Below, piece by piece: positions 1 to 8,561 of a stretch of 64,000 bases of DNA. Positions within the stretch are counted from its first letter, which is position 1. Every line of letters begins with the position of its first letter. The stretch is from Siminovitchia sp047228825. Its GTDB lineage: Bacteria; Bacillota; Bacilli; Bacillales; Bacillaceae_C. The position numbers and the translations under genes were made by a program. The notes under the pieces are model-generated. The model made no database searches and had not been told where the DNA came from. It saw only the letters and a list, made by a program, of their open reading frames with translations. The stretch lies in contig NZ_JBFEGN010000001.1 in assembly GCF_047228825.1 (NCBI RefSeq), forward strand, positions 1 through 64,000. Direction: 5' to 3'.

Positions 1-85
1 TAATCTGCCTTCTGTATTTTGGGGCAAAGACTATGTGATACTTACAATTCCATGTTGTGTGTGCTAAACTGTTCATGTCCTTCAT
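1..85 (-). CDS. tnpA: IS200/IS605-family transposase TnpA, N-terminal fragment
   Basis: Translation from the ATG at 85 gives MKDMNSLAHTTWNCKYHIVF followed by APKYRRQI, the classic N-terminus of the Y1-type HUH transposases of IS200. A ribosome-binding site (AAGGAGG) lies about ten bases upstream. These enzymes cut and paste single-stranded DNA at hairpin ends with a catalytic tyrosine; the HUH motif and tyrosine are outside the window, so whether the copy is intact cannot be judged. Confidence 0.85.
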   Translation of the reverse strand, partial: MKDMNSLAHTTWNCKYHIVFAPKYRRQI

Positions 86-185
86 TAGGGCATACCTCCT
101 TCTTGGCGAGATGAAGTGGTCGGGAAACCAACTTTATCCTACCATGAAGTGAGGTTTTTTTGTTACCACGCTATAAGCTCTCCGG

Positions 186-210
186 AACCCCCGGCATAGC
201 CAGGGGTTTT
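186..210 (+). terminator. Hairpin at the IS200 left end, terminator-like on the + strand
   Basis: A stem of AACCCC against GGGGTT contains an inner GGC-ATA-GCC helix and is followed on the + strand by TTTT. It may be the transposase-recognised subterminal palindrome of the IS, a terminator, or both. Confidence 0.5.
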
Positions 211-300
211 CTAAACCATTAAAATAAATTGGCAATTCGCCAATTTAATCAAATTCCAACCTCCCTCTAAACTTCCCAGAAAGACGCGCCAGTGTTTTTC

Positions 301-435
301 TCATTCGTACACGTCGTCGGCGTTTTTGTAGCGGATCTTTTCGGATTGGACTGACTTGCGTTTTTTTCTTTCGTGGTTTGCCGGCCCATTTTCATTTTTA
401 GTTTGATGTCTCATGTTTTCTTTTTTACGGTCCAC
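301..435 (-). CDS. Small basic protein of unknown function (44 aa)
   Basis: I chose the GTG at 435 because AAGGAGG sits eight bases upstream; a longer open frame reaching 564 has no such site. The product is very polar, rich in Lys, Arg, Asn and Glu, with no hydrophobic segment, and ends ADDVYE. Its size and composition resemble minor spore or YfhD/YfhE-type Bacillus proteins, but I do not recognise the family. An 8-bp inverted repeat (456-478) lies just upstream of the ribosome-binding site. Confidence 0.5.
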   Translation of the reverse strand: MDRKKENMRHQTKNENGPANHERKKRKSVQSEKIRYKNADDVYE

Positions 436-671
436 AAAAAAACCTCCTTCCCTGGAATGGGAATTATTATTTCCCATTCTTTTTAATTTACCCGAAATGC
501 TAAATAAACCTATCATATCCGATGCCAATGCGAAAAACCATGCATGGATGAGATTACTTTGCAAAACGGGCAGAGAGGCCTGTTTGTCACAATAATCTTA
601 GGAACAAAGCCGGTTCATTGGTTAATATTGCTTGGTCTGCAAATTTTCCGAATGTGACGGTGCCTCGATAA

Positions 672-697
672 AACCCCCCAGAAAAATCCGGAGGGTT
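672..697 (-). terminator. Rho-independent terminator after the DUF2269-like gene
   Basis: On the minus strand AACCCTCC pairs with GGGGGGTT and is followed by TTTT. The stem overlaps the stop codon of the membrane protein gene that ends at 696. Confidence 0.7.
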
Positions 698-1127
698 AAA
701 ATGATGGCTTGGTGATCATAAACCATAACATGATCATTAATAATCCTATATACACCCACAGTGTACGCTGTAATTTTTTTATCAGTATGTTTTTTTCGCG
801 ATGCCGATCATTAAATTCCTTTAATACAGGTGTAAAAGCACGGGCCAGGAATAAAATTGAGCTGAACATCACGATAAGGGTCAATGCAATCCAGGGTTCT
901 TTCCATGACCAACCGCCTTTCCACATAAGGAAAAACCCGGAAAGAACCAGTACATGGCCTGCGTGTTTAACCATTCTGATCACCGAGGAAAAGAGCCCGA
1001 TGCAGGCAGACTCTTGTCTTTCATCTGCACTTTGAAGTTTATTGATGATCAAAAAACATGCGAAAAACGGACCTATAGCCAATATTGAGCTGAAAACATG
1101 AATATAAAGCAGCAGTTCGTAAACCAT
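696..1127 (-). CDS. Integral membrane protein, DUF2269-like (143 aa)
   Basis: Four hydrophobic segments are visible, at about residues 5-27, 50-70, 78-98 and 122-140, with short polar loops. The N-terminal YELLLYIHVFSSILAIGPFF and a His in helix 2 resemble the DUF2269/CopD-like small four-helix membrane family; no enzymatic motif is seen. A terminator overlaps its stop codon. The ASCH gene lies 18 bases upstream on the same strand, so the two could be co-transcribed. Function unknown. Confidence 0.7.
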   Translation of the reverse strand: MVYELLLYIHVFSSILAIGPFFACFLIINKLQSADERQESACIGLFSSVIRMVKHAGHVLVLSGFFLMWKGGWSWKEPWIALTLIVMFSSILFLARAFTPVLKEFNDRHREKNILIKKLQRTLWVYIGLLMIMLWFMITKPSF

Positions 1128-1145
1128 TGTGGCTTTTTTGGGGCA

Positions 1146-1496
1146 TCATTTTTGCAATGGAGCAAATTCATGGACCCAAACCTTCATTTTGGGAGACCAT
1201 GGCATGCCCGGATGCAGCTTTAAAATTCTTTCTTTATACTTTTCCATATTTTCATAGCCTTCTTGTTTGGCGTGCTCGTCATTCATTTCACCAAGCGTTT
1301 GGGAATACACATGATGAACGACAAATTGATGGCCATCCAAATCCATAATTTCACCAATGTCGGCATATCTTCCATTTCTCCGGGTTGCGGTTTTTATTCC
1401 TTTAATGACTTTTTCGACATCGCTTTTTACAGTAACAAGCCTTTCAATTGTACATGTTTTGGGAGGAAGCTGCCGATTATTATCTGATGTTTCCAC
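1146..1496 (-). CDS. ASCH-domain protein
   Basis: The GTG at 1496 has AAGGTG six bases upstream and gives a product of 116 aa; an ATG at 1526 is possible but lacks a clear binding site. The body reads as an ASCH (PUA-like beta-barrel) domain: a KGIKTATRRNGRYADIGE stretch, then a strand-rich core and a conserved C-terminal HPGMPWSPKMKVWVHEF segment. ASCH proteins are thought to bind RNA or modified nucleotides; the substrate of this type is unknown. Soluble and cytoplasmic by composition. Confidence 0.75.
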   Translation of the reverse strand: METSDNNRQLPPKTCTIERLVTVKSDVEKVIKGIKTATRRNGRYADIGEIMDLDGHQFVVHHVYSQTLGEMNDEHAKQEGYENMEKYKERILKLHPGMPWSPKMKVWVHEFAPLQK

Positions 1497-1657
1497 ATGA
1501 ATCACCTTATTTCTATTATTATTCATGTTATATTTTAACATATTTTGTATAGCACTGTTGATGCATGTTAAATGCAAGCGGCCTGAACATGGGGCTGTAC
1601 GAAGGAGTCTTTTCCATTACGTTGTATGGGCCTGCGGCTTCTGTTCAGATGGGGCAA

Positions 1658-2188
1658 TTACTTTTCCATTTGCGAAAGCAATTCTTTTAATTCACGATAG
1701 ATGGCGGCTATTTCGACGGTTTTCATCCGGACCAGCCCGCTGGATGAAGGGGCCACAAAATCAAGCGTGCCAGGGACTACGGAACTTTTTTGGATCCCCC
1801 ACGGAATATTCTTTTTCCGGCTGAATTGCTCATATACTCCCTTTCCGACGAAACAGGCGATCTTCGGCCTATATATGCGAATTTTTCGAATGAGCTCCTT
1901 TCTCCCTGTGTCATATTCTTCCTTTGTAATTTCCGCAGCATTTTTCGTTGGCCTTGCTGAAATATTTGTCAGACCATAACCTAAATCAAGGAGTTTGTAG
2001 TCTTCCTCTGCCGAGTATTTTCTTTCGGTAAACCCGGACTGATGCAGGATCGTCCAAAAGCGGTTTGTCGGATTCGCATAATGGTGCCCTGTTTCACCGG
2101 ATCGAATACTTGGGTTAAAACCAATGAATAGTACGTTCAAATCCTCTTTTAAGTGGTCCGGTATCGGTTCCAATATAAACCCTCCCAT
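1658..2188 (-). CDS. mug: G/U mismatch-specific uracil-DNA glycosylase (Mug family)
   Basis: At 176 aa this matches the Mug/TDG family. The first active-site motif, GFNPSIRSGETGHHYANPTN, is at residues 24-43, with Asn supporting the catalytic water. The second motif VAPSSSGLVR near residue 145 inserts into the duplex. The enzyme removes uracil or ethenocytosine opposite guanine in base-excision repair and acts in the cytoplasm. It appears to be a single gene with its own spacing on both sides. Confidence 0.88.
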   Translation of the reverse strand: MGGFILEPIPDHLKEDLNVLFIGFNPSIRSGETGHHYANPTNRFWTILHQSGFTERKYSAEEDYKLLDLGYGLTNISARPTKNAAEITKEEYDTGRKELIRKIRIYRPKIACFVGKGVYEQFSRKKNIPWGIQKSSVVPGTLDFVAPSSSGLVRMKTVEIAAIYRELKELLSQMEK

Positions 2189-2301
2189 GAAAGAAAAAAA
2201 GCCTCCAAGCCCATTTTCAGCTTGTAAGAGCCTTTTTTATTCCTGCATTAACTGGCGGTAAAAGATCAACTATCAATAAAAGCCTGATTGCTTCAAATTT
2301 G

Positions 2302-2336
2302 AATCAGTGGGGGCTTGAAGAAAGCCCCCGCTGATT
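2302..2336 (-). terminator. Long hairpin downstream of the aminotransferase gene
   Basis: AATCAG-T-GGGGGCTT pairs with AAGCCCCC-G-CTGATT, a 15-bp stem with one wobble and a four-base loop. It starts four bases after the stop codon of the aminotransferase. The T-tract after the stem is weak, so termination efficiency is uncertain. Confidence 0.6.
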
Positions 2337-2339
2337 TCG

Positions 2340-3413
2340 TTATTCCACTGTCACTCTCCAGCCAAACGGATCTTCCATTTTGCCTGTTTGAATGCCGGTT
2401 AATGCATCATATATTTTTTGGGCCAACGGTCCCGTTTTTCCATTGTTGATAACAAGTTTTTCATTTCTCCAAAGCAACTCGCCAATAGGCGAAATAACCG
2501 CTGCCGTACCGGTTCCAAACGCCTCTTCGAGCTGCCCGTTTTGATGGGCATCGTAAATTTCATCAATCGATATTTTCCGTTCCGAGACAGGAACATTCCA
2601 ATGTTTCAGCAATTCAATGACGGACTTCCGCGTGATGCCTTCCAATATGCTTCCGCTCAGCGCCGGGGTAATCACTTCTCCGTTTACTTTGAAAAATACG
2701 TTCATGCTGCCGACTTCTTCGATATATTTATTTTCTTTTCCGTCCAGCCACAGCACTTGTGAATAGCCGGATTTTCCGGATTTCTCCTGGGCAAGCATGG
2801 CTCCGGCATAATTCCCGGCCGTTTTGGCATTGCCCGTTCCGCCCCGGACAGCCCGGACATATTCTTGCTCAACGGCTATTTTAACAGGATTCATTCCTTC
2901 TTTGTAAAAAGCTCCGACAGGAGAAAGAATAATCATAAATTTATAAGATTTTGACGGACTGACATCCAAATTCGGCTCCGTAGAGATGATGAACGGACGG
3001 ATATAGAGGGCCATCCCTTCAACATTGGGAATCCAGTCCCGGTCAATCGCTACGAGCTTCTTTAAAGCCTCCAGGGCAATTTCCTCATCAACTGGCGGAA
3101 TGCACAGACGTTCGCATGATCTGTTTAACCTTTTTATATTTTCTTCAGGCCTAAAAAGAAAGACCTCTTCATTTTCCGATAAGTATGCCTTTAACCCTTC
3201 AAACACGGTTTGTCCGTAGTGGAAGATGGTGGCCGCGGGATCAAGCGTGACCGGCTGGTAAGGAATGATCCTGGGGTGATGCCAACCTTGACCTTGCGTG
3301 TAATCCATGACAAACATATGGTCCGTATACGTTTTTCCAAACTGGAGGTTTGAAAACGAAGGTTTTTCTTTTCGGTTGTTGCAAAGTTCGATGTCAATTT
3401 GATAATTATTCAA
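2340..3413 (-). CDS. ilvE: Branched-chain amino acid aminotransferase (class IV PLP enzyme)
   Basis: Transfers the amino group between glutamate and the 2-oxo acids of Leu, Ile and Val. I chose the TTG at 3413 because AAGGAG lies eight bases upstream; the upstream ATG at 3434 has a weaker site. The PLP lysine is expected at about residue 197 in GGTGNAKTAGNYAG. The FEGLKAY (near 71) and EEVGSMNVFF (near 235) blocks and the GTAAV(I) C-terminal loop are typical of the B. subtilis IlvK/YwaA group. The gene follows proA by 48 bases with no terminator between, so it may be read from the proline T-box promoter. Confidence 0.9.
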   Translation of the reverse strand: MNNYQIDIELCNNRKEKPSFSNLQFGKTYTDHMFVMDYTQGQGWHHPRIIPYQPVTLDPAATIFHYGQTVFEGLKAYLSENEEVFLFRPEENIKRLNRSCERLCIPPVDEEIALEALKKLVAIDRDWIPNVEGMALYIRPFIISTEPNLDVSPSKSYKFMIILSPVGAFYKEGMNPVKIAVEQEYVRAVRGGTGNAKTAGNYAGAMLAQEKSGKSGYSQVLWLDGKENKYIEEVGSMNVFFKVNGEVITPALSGSILEGITRKSVIELLKHWNVPVSERKISIDEIYDAHQNGQLEEAFGTGTAAVISPIGELLWRNEKLVINNGKTGPLAQKIYDALTGIQTGKMEDPFGWRVTVE

Positions 3414-3461
3414 GGCACAATCTCCTTCTCTCATGATCTTCTTTTCTTCTATTTAAGCATT

Positions 3462-4733
3462 TTATTCCCGAATTTGTCCATCTCCATAAATGTAAAACTT
3501 GGTTGAAGTGAGAGCTTCCAATCCCATGGGGCCCCGGGCATGCAATTTTTGTGTGCTGATGCCGATTTCGGCGCCGTAGCCAAATTCAAAGCCATCCGTA
3601 AAACGGGTGGAGACATTGTGATAGACAGATGAAGCGTCGACACTGTTTAAAAATTTCCCGGCATGGTTTTCATTGTTTGTCACGATTGCTTCCGAGTGTT
3701 TTGTTCCGTATTCGTTAATATGGTTAATAGCTTCATCTACAGATTGAACGGTTTTTACACTTACTTTCAGGCCCAAATATTCGGCTGCCCAGTCTTCATC
3801 AGTGGCCCGATTTGCTTTTGGAAAGCTGGAACAGACTTGTTCATCCCCGCAGATTTCCACATGATGTTCCGCAAGCTTTTCCAAAAGTTCATTTCCGTTT
3901 TGCTGAAACCAATGTTCATGAATCAATATGGACTCGGCGGCATTGCATACAGAAGGTCTTTGTAATTTTGCGTTCAAGACAATCTTTTCAGCCATGGCCT
4001 TGTCAGCATCTTCATCAATATAAACATGGCAATTTCCGGCACCCGTTTCAATGACCGGCACGGTAGATTCCCGAACGACGGTTTGAATGAGGTTCTTGCC
4101 TCCCCGCGGAATCAAAACATCCAAATATTCGTTTAACCGGAAAAGTTCTCTCGCCGTTTCCCTGCTCGTATCCTCGATCAATTGCACAGCATCTGTTGGA
4201 ATGCCACTTTCTTCAAGCGCTTGTTGAATGACTTGGACAAGTGCCATGTTGGAATATTTCGCAGAAGAGCTCCCCCTTAAAATCACGGCATTTCCTGTCT
4301 TCAGGGACAGCGTGGCCGCATCGATGGTCACATTGGGCCTCGCTTCGTACACCATGCCGATCACACCGATCGGCACCCGCTTTTTCTTGATCAGCAGACC
4401 GTTATCTTTTTGAATCGTCTCCAACGTTTCACCAATCGGATCTTTTAATTCAATCAAAAGCCTGACAGCGTGCACCATATCCTCGATTCGTTTCTCATTC
4501 AGCATGATCCGGTCAAGCACGGCGTCAGACAAACCGTTTTGTTTTCCATCCTGCAAATCCTTCGCATTTTCCGCCAAAATGAAGTTTTTATGTGCCAACA
4601 GCTGGTCTGCAATGAATGCCAATCCCCTGTTTTTCTCTGCCGTTGACAAATTCACCATCGTTAGGCTTGCAGCCTTTGCGGCCTTTCCTTTTCTTCTTAC
4701 TTCACTTGCCGTTCCTTGTTCGATTGTACTCAT
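3462..4733 (-). CDS. proA: Gamma-glutamyl phosphate reductase
   Basis: Second enzyme of proline synthesis: NADPH reduces gamma-glutamyl phosphate to glutamate-5-semialdehyde. The 423-aa protein has the aldehyde-dehydrogenase-like fold with the catalytic cysteine in LQRPSVCNAAES and the GSSSAKYSN cofactor loop. It begins 23 bases after proB on the same strand, so proBA is an operon under the T-box at 5893-6128. Confidence 0.96.
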   Translation of the reverse strand: MSTIEQGTASEVRRKGKAAKAASLTMVNLSTAEKNRGLAFIADQLLAHKNFILAENAKDLQDGKQNGLSDAVLDRIMLNEKRIEDMVHAVRLLIELKDPIGETLETIQKDNGLLIKKKRVPIGVIGMVYEARPNVTIDAATLSLKTGNAVILRGSSSAKYSNMALVQVIQQALEESGIPTDAVQLIEDTSRETARELFRLNEYLDVLIPRGGKNLIQTVVRESTVPVIETGAGNCHVYIDEDADKAMAEKIVLNAKLQRPSVCNAAESILIHEHWFQQNGNELLEKLAEHHVEICGDEQVCSSFPKANRATDEDWAAEYLGLKVSVKTVQSVDEAINHINEYGTKHSEAIVTNNENHAGKFLNSVDASSVYHNVSTRFTDGFEFGYGAEIGISTQKLHARGPMGLEALTSTKFYIYGDGQIRE

Positions 4734-4756
4734 TGCTCTATCCCCCCAAAAATTGA

Positions 4757-5857
4757 TTAAACACTCACCCAGCGGTTTCTGTGGATGACCTCGGTGGCCG
4801 GCATCATTGTCCTTTTCTTTGGATTTGATCGTTTATTTTGAATAAACTCCCTTAGCTCATCCGATGAATACGCCACTTCACCCCGGCCAATCAAACCACT
4901 TGTGCCGAACACCTCCACGACATCCCCTTTTTGGAACGTCCCTTTTACTTGGAAAACGCCCGCAGGAAGCAAACTGCTGCCTTTATATAAAATGGCTTCC
5001 TCCGCTCCTTCGTCGACGTAGATTTTTCCGGAAGTCTCGGAATGAAAAGCGATCCACTGCCGATTCGCATTAATGGAGCCGAGCGACTTATTCGTAATAT
5101 AAGTTCCATTGCCCTCCCCTTTTAAAATCTGGATCAATTTCTCCTTTCCTTCCCCTTTGCCGATAAAAACAGGAACCCCCAGGGACAGGGCCGTTTTTGC
5201 CGCCAACAGCTTGGACTTCATGCCCCCTGTCCCCACTTTGGAGCCCGTTCCATCTGCCAAGGTTAACAATTCGTCAGTAATTTCCTCTATTCGGTCAAAC
5301 TTTTTTGCATTCGGATCCGTCTGCGGATTTGCATCGTATAGACCGTTGATGTCCGTTAAAATGATGAGCATATCCGCATGGATAAAACCGCTGACAAGGC
5401 TTGACAGCATATCATTGTCTCCGAATGTCAGCTCATCCACCGCAACCGTATCATTTTCGTTAATAATCGGCAGTAAGCCGCGCTCCAACAGTTCCGTGAT
5501 CGTTGCAAATGCATTCCGAAAACGTGATCTGTCTGCAAAGTCGCTTCTCGTTAAAAGGATTTGGGCAGGAACGATATGAAACTCGTTCAATTTTTCTGTA
5601 TATAATTGGATGAGGAGGCTTTGCCCGACGGCTGCTGCTGCCTGGCGGCCTTTTACTGTAACAGGGAGGGTCGGATATCCCAGTTTTTTAAAACCCGCTG
5701 CCACCGCACCGGAAGAAACCAATATGACCTCATGCTTGGCCTCTTTCAATACCGCCAATGCACATACATGGTCCATAAGTTTTGTTTGATCTATTTCCCC
5801 TTGTTCATTCGTTAAGGAGCTGCTCCCGATTTTTACGACAATTCTTTTCTTTTTCAT
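4757..5857 (-). CDS. proB: Glutamate 5-kinase
   Basis: Phosphorylates glutamate on its gamma carboxylate, the committed and usually feedback-inhibited step of proline synthesis. The ATG at 5857 is chosen because AGGAGAAGG precedes it and MKKKRIVVKIGSSSLT is the usual start. The product is 366 aa: an amino-acid-kinase domain to about residue 260 (VKIGSS near 6-11, NENDTV near 135, GTGGMKSK near 213), then a C-terminal PUA domain. First gene of the T-box operon. Confidence 0.96.
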   Translation of the reverse strand: MKKKRIVVKIGSSSLTNEQGEIDQTKLMDHVCALAVLKEAKHEVILVSSGAVAAGFKKLGYPTLPVTVKGRQAAAAVGQSLLIQLYTEKLNEFHIVPAQILLTRSDFADRSRFRNAFATITELLERGLLPIINENDTVAVDELTFGDNDMLSSLVSGFIHADMLIILTDINGLYDANPQTDPNAKKFDRIEEITDELLTLADGTGSKVGTGGMKSKLLAAKTALSLGVPVFIGKGEGKEKLIQILKGEGNGTYITNKSLGSINANRQWIAFHSETSGKIYVDEGAEEAILYKGSSLLPAGVFQVKGTFQKGDVVEVFGTSGLIGRGEVAYSSDELREFIQNKRSNPKKRTMMPATEVIHRNRWVSV

Positions 5858-5892
5858 AATCCTTCTCCTATTGCATGATCCTTCCATAAATG

Positions 5893-6128
5893 AAAACAGC
5901 CCTTCCATCCTTTAATAAGGACGAAAGAGCCTTCTTCCGCGGTACCACCATTATTTGAGTGCCAATGCACTCCACTTTGCCTGATAACGCCAGGATGCGC
6001 CCGTGTTTGCACGGGACTCGGGAGGCAGGTTCGGCGGCTTTCTTGTGGCGAAATCTTCCAGCTTATAAATTTCGCTCTCTTGCACAGAAAAATCCGCTTA
6101 CTGGCCCTCCGTTAACGTTCATGGTTTG
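5893..6128 (-). promoter_or_regulatory. T-box leader of the proBA operon
   Basis: The minus-strand leader holds the T-box antiterminator sequence TGGTGGTACCGCGG at 5950-5937. It is followed by a 14-bp terminator stem (about 5930-5893) ending in GTTTTC, and upstream by a Stem I region with an AGAGAG-type GA motif. A GAACCTGCC segment near 6031-6020 contains a CCT proline codon that fits the downstream genes as the specifier, although the exact register is inferred. Uncharged tRNA-Pro would stabilise the antiterminator and allow proBA expression. Confidence 0.9.
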
Positions 6129-6134
6129 TAAAAT

Positions 6135-6163
6135 ATTATGGAAAATTTCACGCAAAAAGTCAA
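6135..6163 (-). promoter_or_regulatory. Sigma-A promoter of the proBA T-box operon
   Basis: TTGACT (6163-6158) and CATAAT (6140-6135) are separated by exactly 17 bases; transcription would start near 6128 at the head of the T-box leader. Confidence 0.75.
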
Positions 6164-6217
6164 GGGTCAATGACTTTGCGTTGAAAAGCAAAGGTGGTCA
6201 TAAAAAGTAAAATGCGG

Positions 6218-6296
6218 GGGAATGAACCTCCTGTTTGAGGCGGAGCCATCGGTCCCTCTCGCAGCGTGCAAGCAGGAACACCGGCTGATTATTCCC
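6218..6296. other. Structured intergenic element, possible RNA (strand unknown)
   Basis: Nested complementary arms are visible: GGGAAT (6218-6223) with ATTCCC (6291-6296), CCTGTTTG (6230-6237) with CAAGCAGG (6269-6276), and an inner GCGGAG with CTCTCGC. There is no open frame and no T-tract. It lies between the MOSC gene and the proBA promoter. I do not recognise it as a known riboswitch. Confidence 0.4.
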
Positions 6297-6334
6297 AGTG
6301 AGTGACGGGAAAGGATCTTCCATTTGCTTTTTGA

Positions 6335-6985
6335 TTACTTTTGTGTTTTCACTTTGTCAAGCAACTGCTTCAGCCTCGAGCGCATATCTTCTGCCAGTTC
6401 CGGGATGGCGGCTACCCTTTCCAATTCAGGCTTGTTTGTACGGTCGAAGAAAAATAAATGGTTTAAGTCCGCTATTGTGATCGATGATCCCAAGCGTTCA
6501 GCCAATATAACCGGGCTATCCTCCCAGACGTTTCCCTCTTTAAGCACCCTGGCAAAGTAACCGGTTTTTCCCGTTTGAATGACTTTATAAAACATTCCAT
6601 TTACACGGTTGAAAATATCTATTTTGCTGCAGGGTATCCGGCCATAAGTGATCTGGACGGCAGCTTCGCCTATTTCTACAATATCTCCCACATACACTTC
6701 GGTTTCCGGCCATTGTGCGATAGTAATATTTTCGCCAAAAGCCGGTATGGGAAGCTCCCTGCCGACCAACTCGTTCCATTGCTCATAATGTTCATACGGG
6801 TAAAAGCAGACGGCCCGATCATCTCCGCCATGATTCGTTTGATCAGCCACTTCGTCTCCTTGGAATCCGCTTTTCGAAAGAAATGCAGACTCAACCGGTT
6901 TTTTTCGGATGCCTGATTTTACAACTTGACCCTGTTGATTACTGACCAGCTGGGGCAGGCCCACATTTAAGGAACGAATCTCCAT
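6335..6985 (-). CDS. MOSC-domain protein (YiiM/YflK type)
   Basis: The 216-aa protein has the MOSC beta-barrel signature: GDEVADQTNHGGDDRAVCFY near residues 45-64, FGENITIAQWPE near 83-95, and the conserved cysteine of GRIPCSKID near 119. MOSC proteins bind the molybdenum cofactor or deliver sulfur to it; the YiiM subgroup reduces N-hydroxylated compounds. The extension after about residue 160 is the YiiM-type C-terminal 3-alpha domain. Ribosome-binding site GGGAGGTTTGTAA precedes the ATG. Cofactor genes moaA-moeA-mobB occur 35 kb away in this window. Confidence 0.85.
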   Translation of the reverse strand: MEIRSLNVGLPQLVSNQQGQVVKSGIRKKPVESAFLSKSGFQGDEVADQTNHGGDDRAVCFYPYEHYEQWNELVGRELPIPAFGENITIAQWPETEVYVGDIVEIGEAAVQITYGRIPCSKIDIFNRVNGMFYKVIQTGKTGYFARVLKEGNVWEDSPVILAERLGSSITIADLNHLFFFDRTNKPELERVAAIPELAEDMRSRLKQLLDKVKTQK

Positions 6986-7149
6986 TTACAAACCTCCCGG
7001 GCATTGTCCGTACGCAAATCGTAACTTATTTGATTATACCTTCTTTGGGATAAAGATACGAAATGGATGCTCAATATGTTTGGATTTGAAAAAATAGAAA
7101 AAGCCGGGCAAAAACACCAACGATAATGTAATGGCCATAAAGCGTTTTT

Positions 7150-8556
7150 TTAAACGGAAGCTTCTGCCTCCTGTTTCCACTTGTGATAGCCGCCAGACAA
7201 ATTCACTACCTCTTTTAATCCGGCCGCTTGCAAGATGCTTGCAGCAATTGCCGACCGGGAACCAGACGCGCAATAGACAACCGTTCGAATATCATGCGGA
7301 ATTTCATTAAGCCGTTTGGGCAATTGCCCGAGCGGAATGTGAAGCGCACCGGCAATATGTCCATGCTCCCACTCCTCTTGGCTCCTGACATCAAGAAAGA
7401 TTTGTTTCTCAAAGTCTGAACTCTTTTGAATATTTTCGGGCTCCATTTCGTCATATGCTTCCAATTCCAAATATTTTCTTAATGCAGTGTGAACATTCAT
7501 ATATCCTGCAATGGAATCGATGCCGATCGATGCAAGCACTTGCTTTATTTTTTCAAAATCCCCGTTATCGGCCAAAATAAATAACGGTTTATTATAATCG
7601 ATCAGCCAGCCTGCCCAGGCGGCAAAACTGTGATTGAATGGGATATTGATTGATCCTGGAACATGCCCGCTGCCAAAATCACCCGCTGGTCTTGTGTCGA
7701 CGACAATACCTTTTTTCAGCCAGCGGTATAAAGAGCCTGCATCGCTTGCTTTTACAGGAACGGAAAGATGTTTCAATAATGGGGGGCCTGATTGATTGAC
7801 TTGTTTTACGATTGAAAAATAGGGCGGAGGTTCCGGCTGGCCTGCGATTAAATCATTGGCAAATGTATGAATGGCGTCATATTGCAAGGCCCAGTTGTAC
7901 ATTTTTTCATAGCCGGCCGTTGAGCTCGGGAGGGCACCTAAAGCCTTTCCGCAAGCACTTCCGGCACCGTGGGCGGGCCAAACTTGCAAATAATCCGGCA
8001 ATGCCTTAAACCGTTCAAGTGAACGGAACATGGCTTTCGCCCCATCTATGGCCGCTCCTTCAATTCCGGCCGCCGCTTCTAAAAGATCCGGACGCCCGAC
8101 ATCTCCGACAAAAACCCAATCACCCGTAAAAATACCAATCGGTTTCTCTTTTCCTCCGGATGTATCTGTCAATATCAAGGAAATGCTTTCGGGTGTGTGC
8201 CCCGGGGTATGGATGACTGTTATTTCAAGGTTCCCTATTTGCAGAACATCCCCCTCTCTTACAAGCCGATGGTCTACATGGTCGAGATTTCCGTATTGCC
8301 AATGTGTTCCGCCTTCACCCGATACATACAGCGTTGTGTTATATTGATCCGCCAGCTCACGGGCACCGGAAACGAAATCGGCATGGATATGCGTTTCTGC
8401 CACTGCCGTCAATGTTAAATGCTGCTGCTTGGCAACCCTGACATACGGTTCAATATGCCTTGACGGATCAATGACAACGGCCTCCCCTGTTTGTTGACAG
8501 CCCACCAAATATGAGGCATGGGCAAGATATTCATCAAAAAAATATCGCATGAACAA
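7150..8556 (-). CDS. cstB: Persulfide dioxygenase-rhodanese fusion (CstB-like)
   Basis: A metallo-beta-lactamase domain (residues 1 to about 240) carries THIHADFVSG and the later HTPGHTPE and GDWVFVGD metal-binding motifs of iron persulfide dioxygenases. It is followed by two rhodanese domains. The first (about 270-360) lacks an active-site cysteine; the second has a catalytic CASGSRS loop near residue 435. This is the CstB architecture that oxidises low-molecular-weight persulfides to sulfite and thiosulfate. Last gene of the sqr operon, five bases after the DUF1641 gene. The start is a TTG (8556) with GGAAG ten bases upstream; an ATG lies two codons further. Confidence 0.88.
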   Translation of the reverse strand: MFMRYFFDEYLAHASYLVGCQQTGEAVVIDPSRHIEPYVRVAKQQHLTLTAVAETHIHADFVSGARELADQYNTTLYVSGEGGTHWQYGNLDHVDHRLVREGDVLQIGNLEITVIHTPGHTPESISLILTDTSGGKEKPIGIFTGDWVFVGDVGRPDLLEAAAGIEGAAIDGAKAMFRSLERFKALPDYLQVWPAHGAGSACGKALGALPSSTAGYEKMYNWALQYDAIHTFANDLIAGQPEPPPYFSIVKQVNQSGPPLLKHLSVPVKASDAGSLYRWLKKGIVVDTRPAGDFGSGHVPGSINIPFNHSFAAWAGWLIDYNKPLFILADNGDFEKIKQVLASIGIDSIAGYMNVHTALRKYLELEAYDEMEPENIQKSSDFEKQIFLDVRSQEEWEHGHIAGALHIPLGQLPKRLNEIPHDIRTVVYCASGSRSAIAASILQAAGLKEVVNLSGGYHKWKQEAEASV

Positions 8557-8561
8557 GGATT

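Larger units (their letters stand above)
1..215 (-). mobile_element. IS200/IS605-family insertion sequence, left end, truncated by the window
   Basis: The minus strand carries the start of a TnpA-type transposase and, upstream of it, a leader of about 100 bases with a strong hairpin at 186-210. This is the usual layout of an IS200/IS605 left end, where a subterminal palindrome lies outside tnpA. The outer boundary is inferred from the hairpin only; I cannot place the terminus exactly. The rest of the element lies left of base 1. Confidence 0.7.

Noticed and set aside
5959..6210. 83-codon + strand ORF
   Set aside because: Antisense to the T-box leader of proBA.
7034..7135. Hydrophobic 34-codon frame (minus) after the persulfide dioxygenase gene
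   Set aside because: No ribosome-binding site before its ATG and no known counterpart; the longer frame through it overlaps the rhodanese domain.
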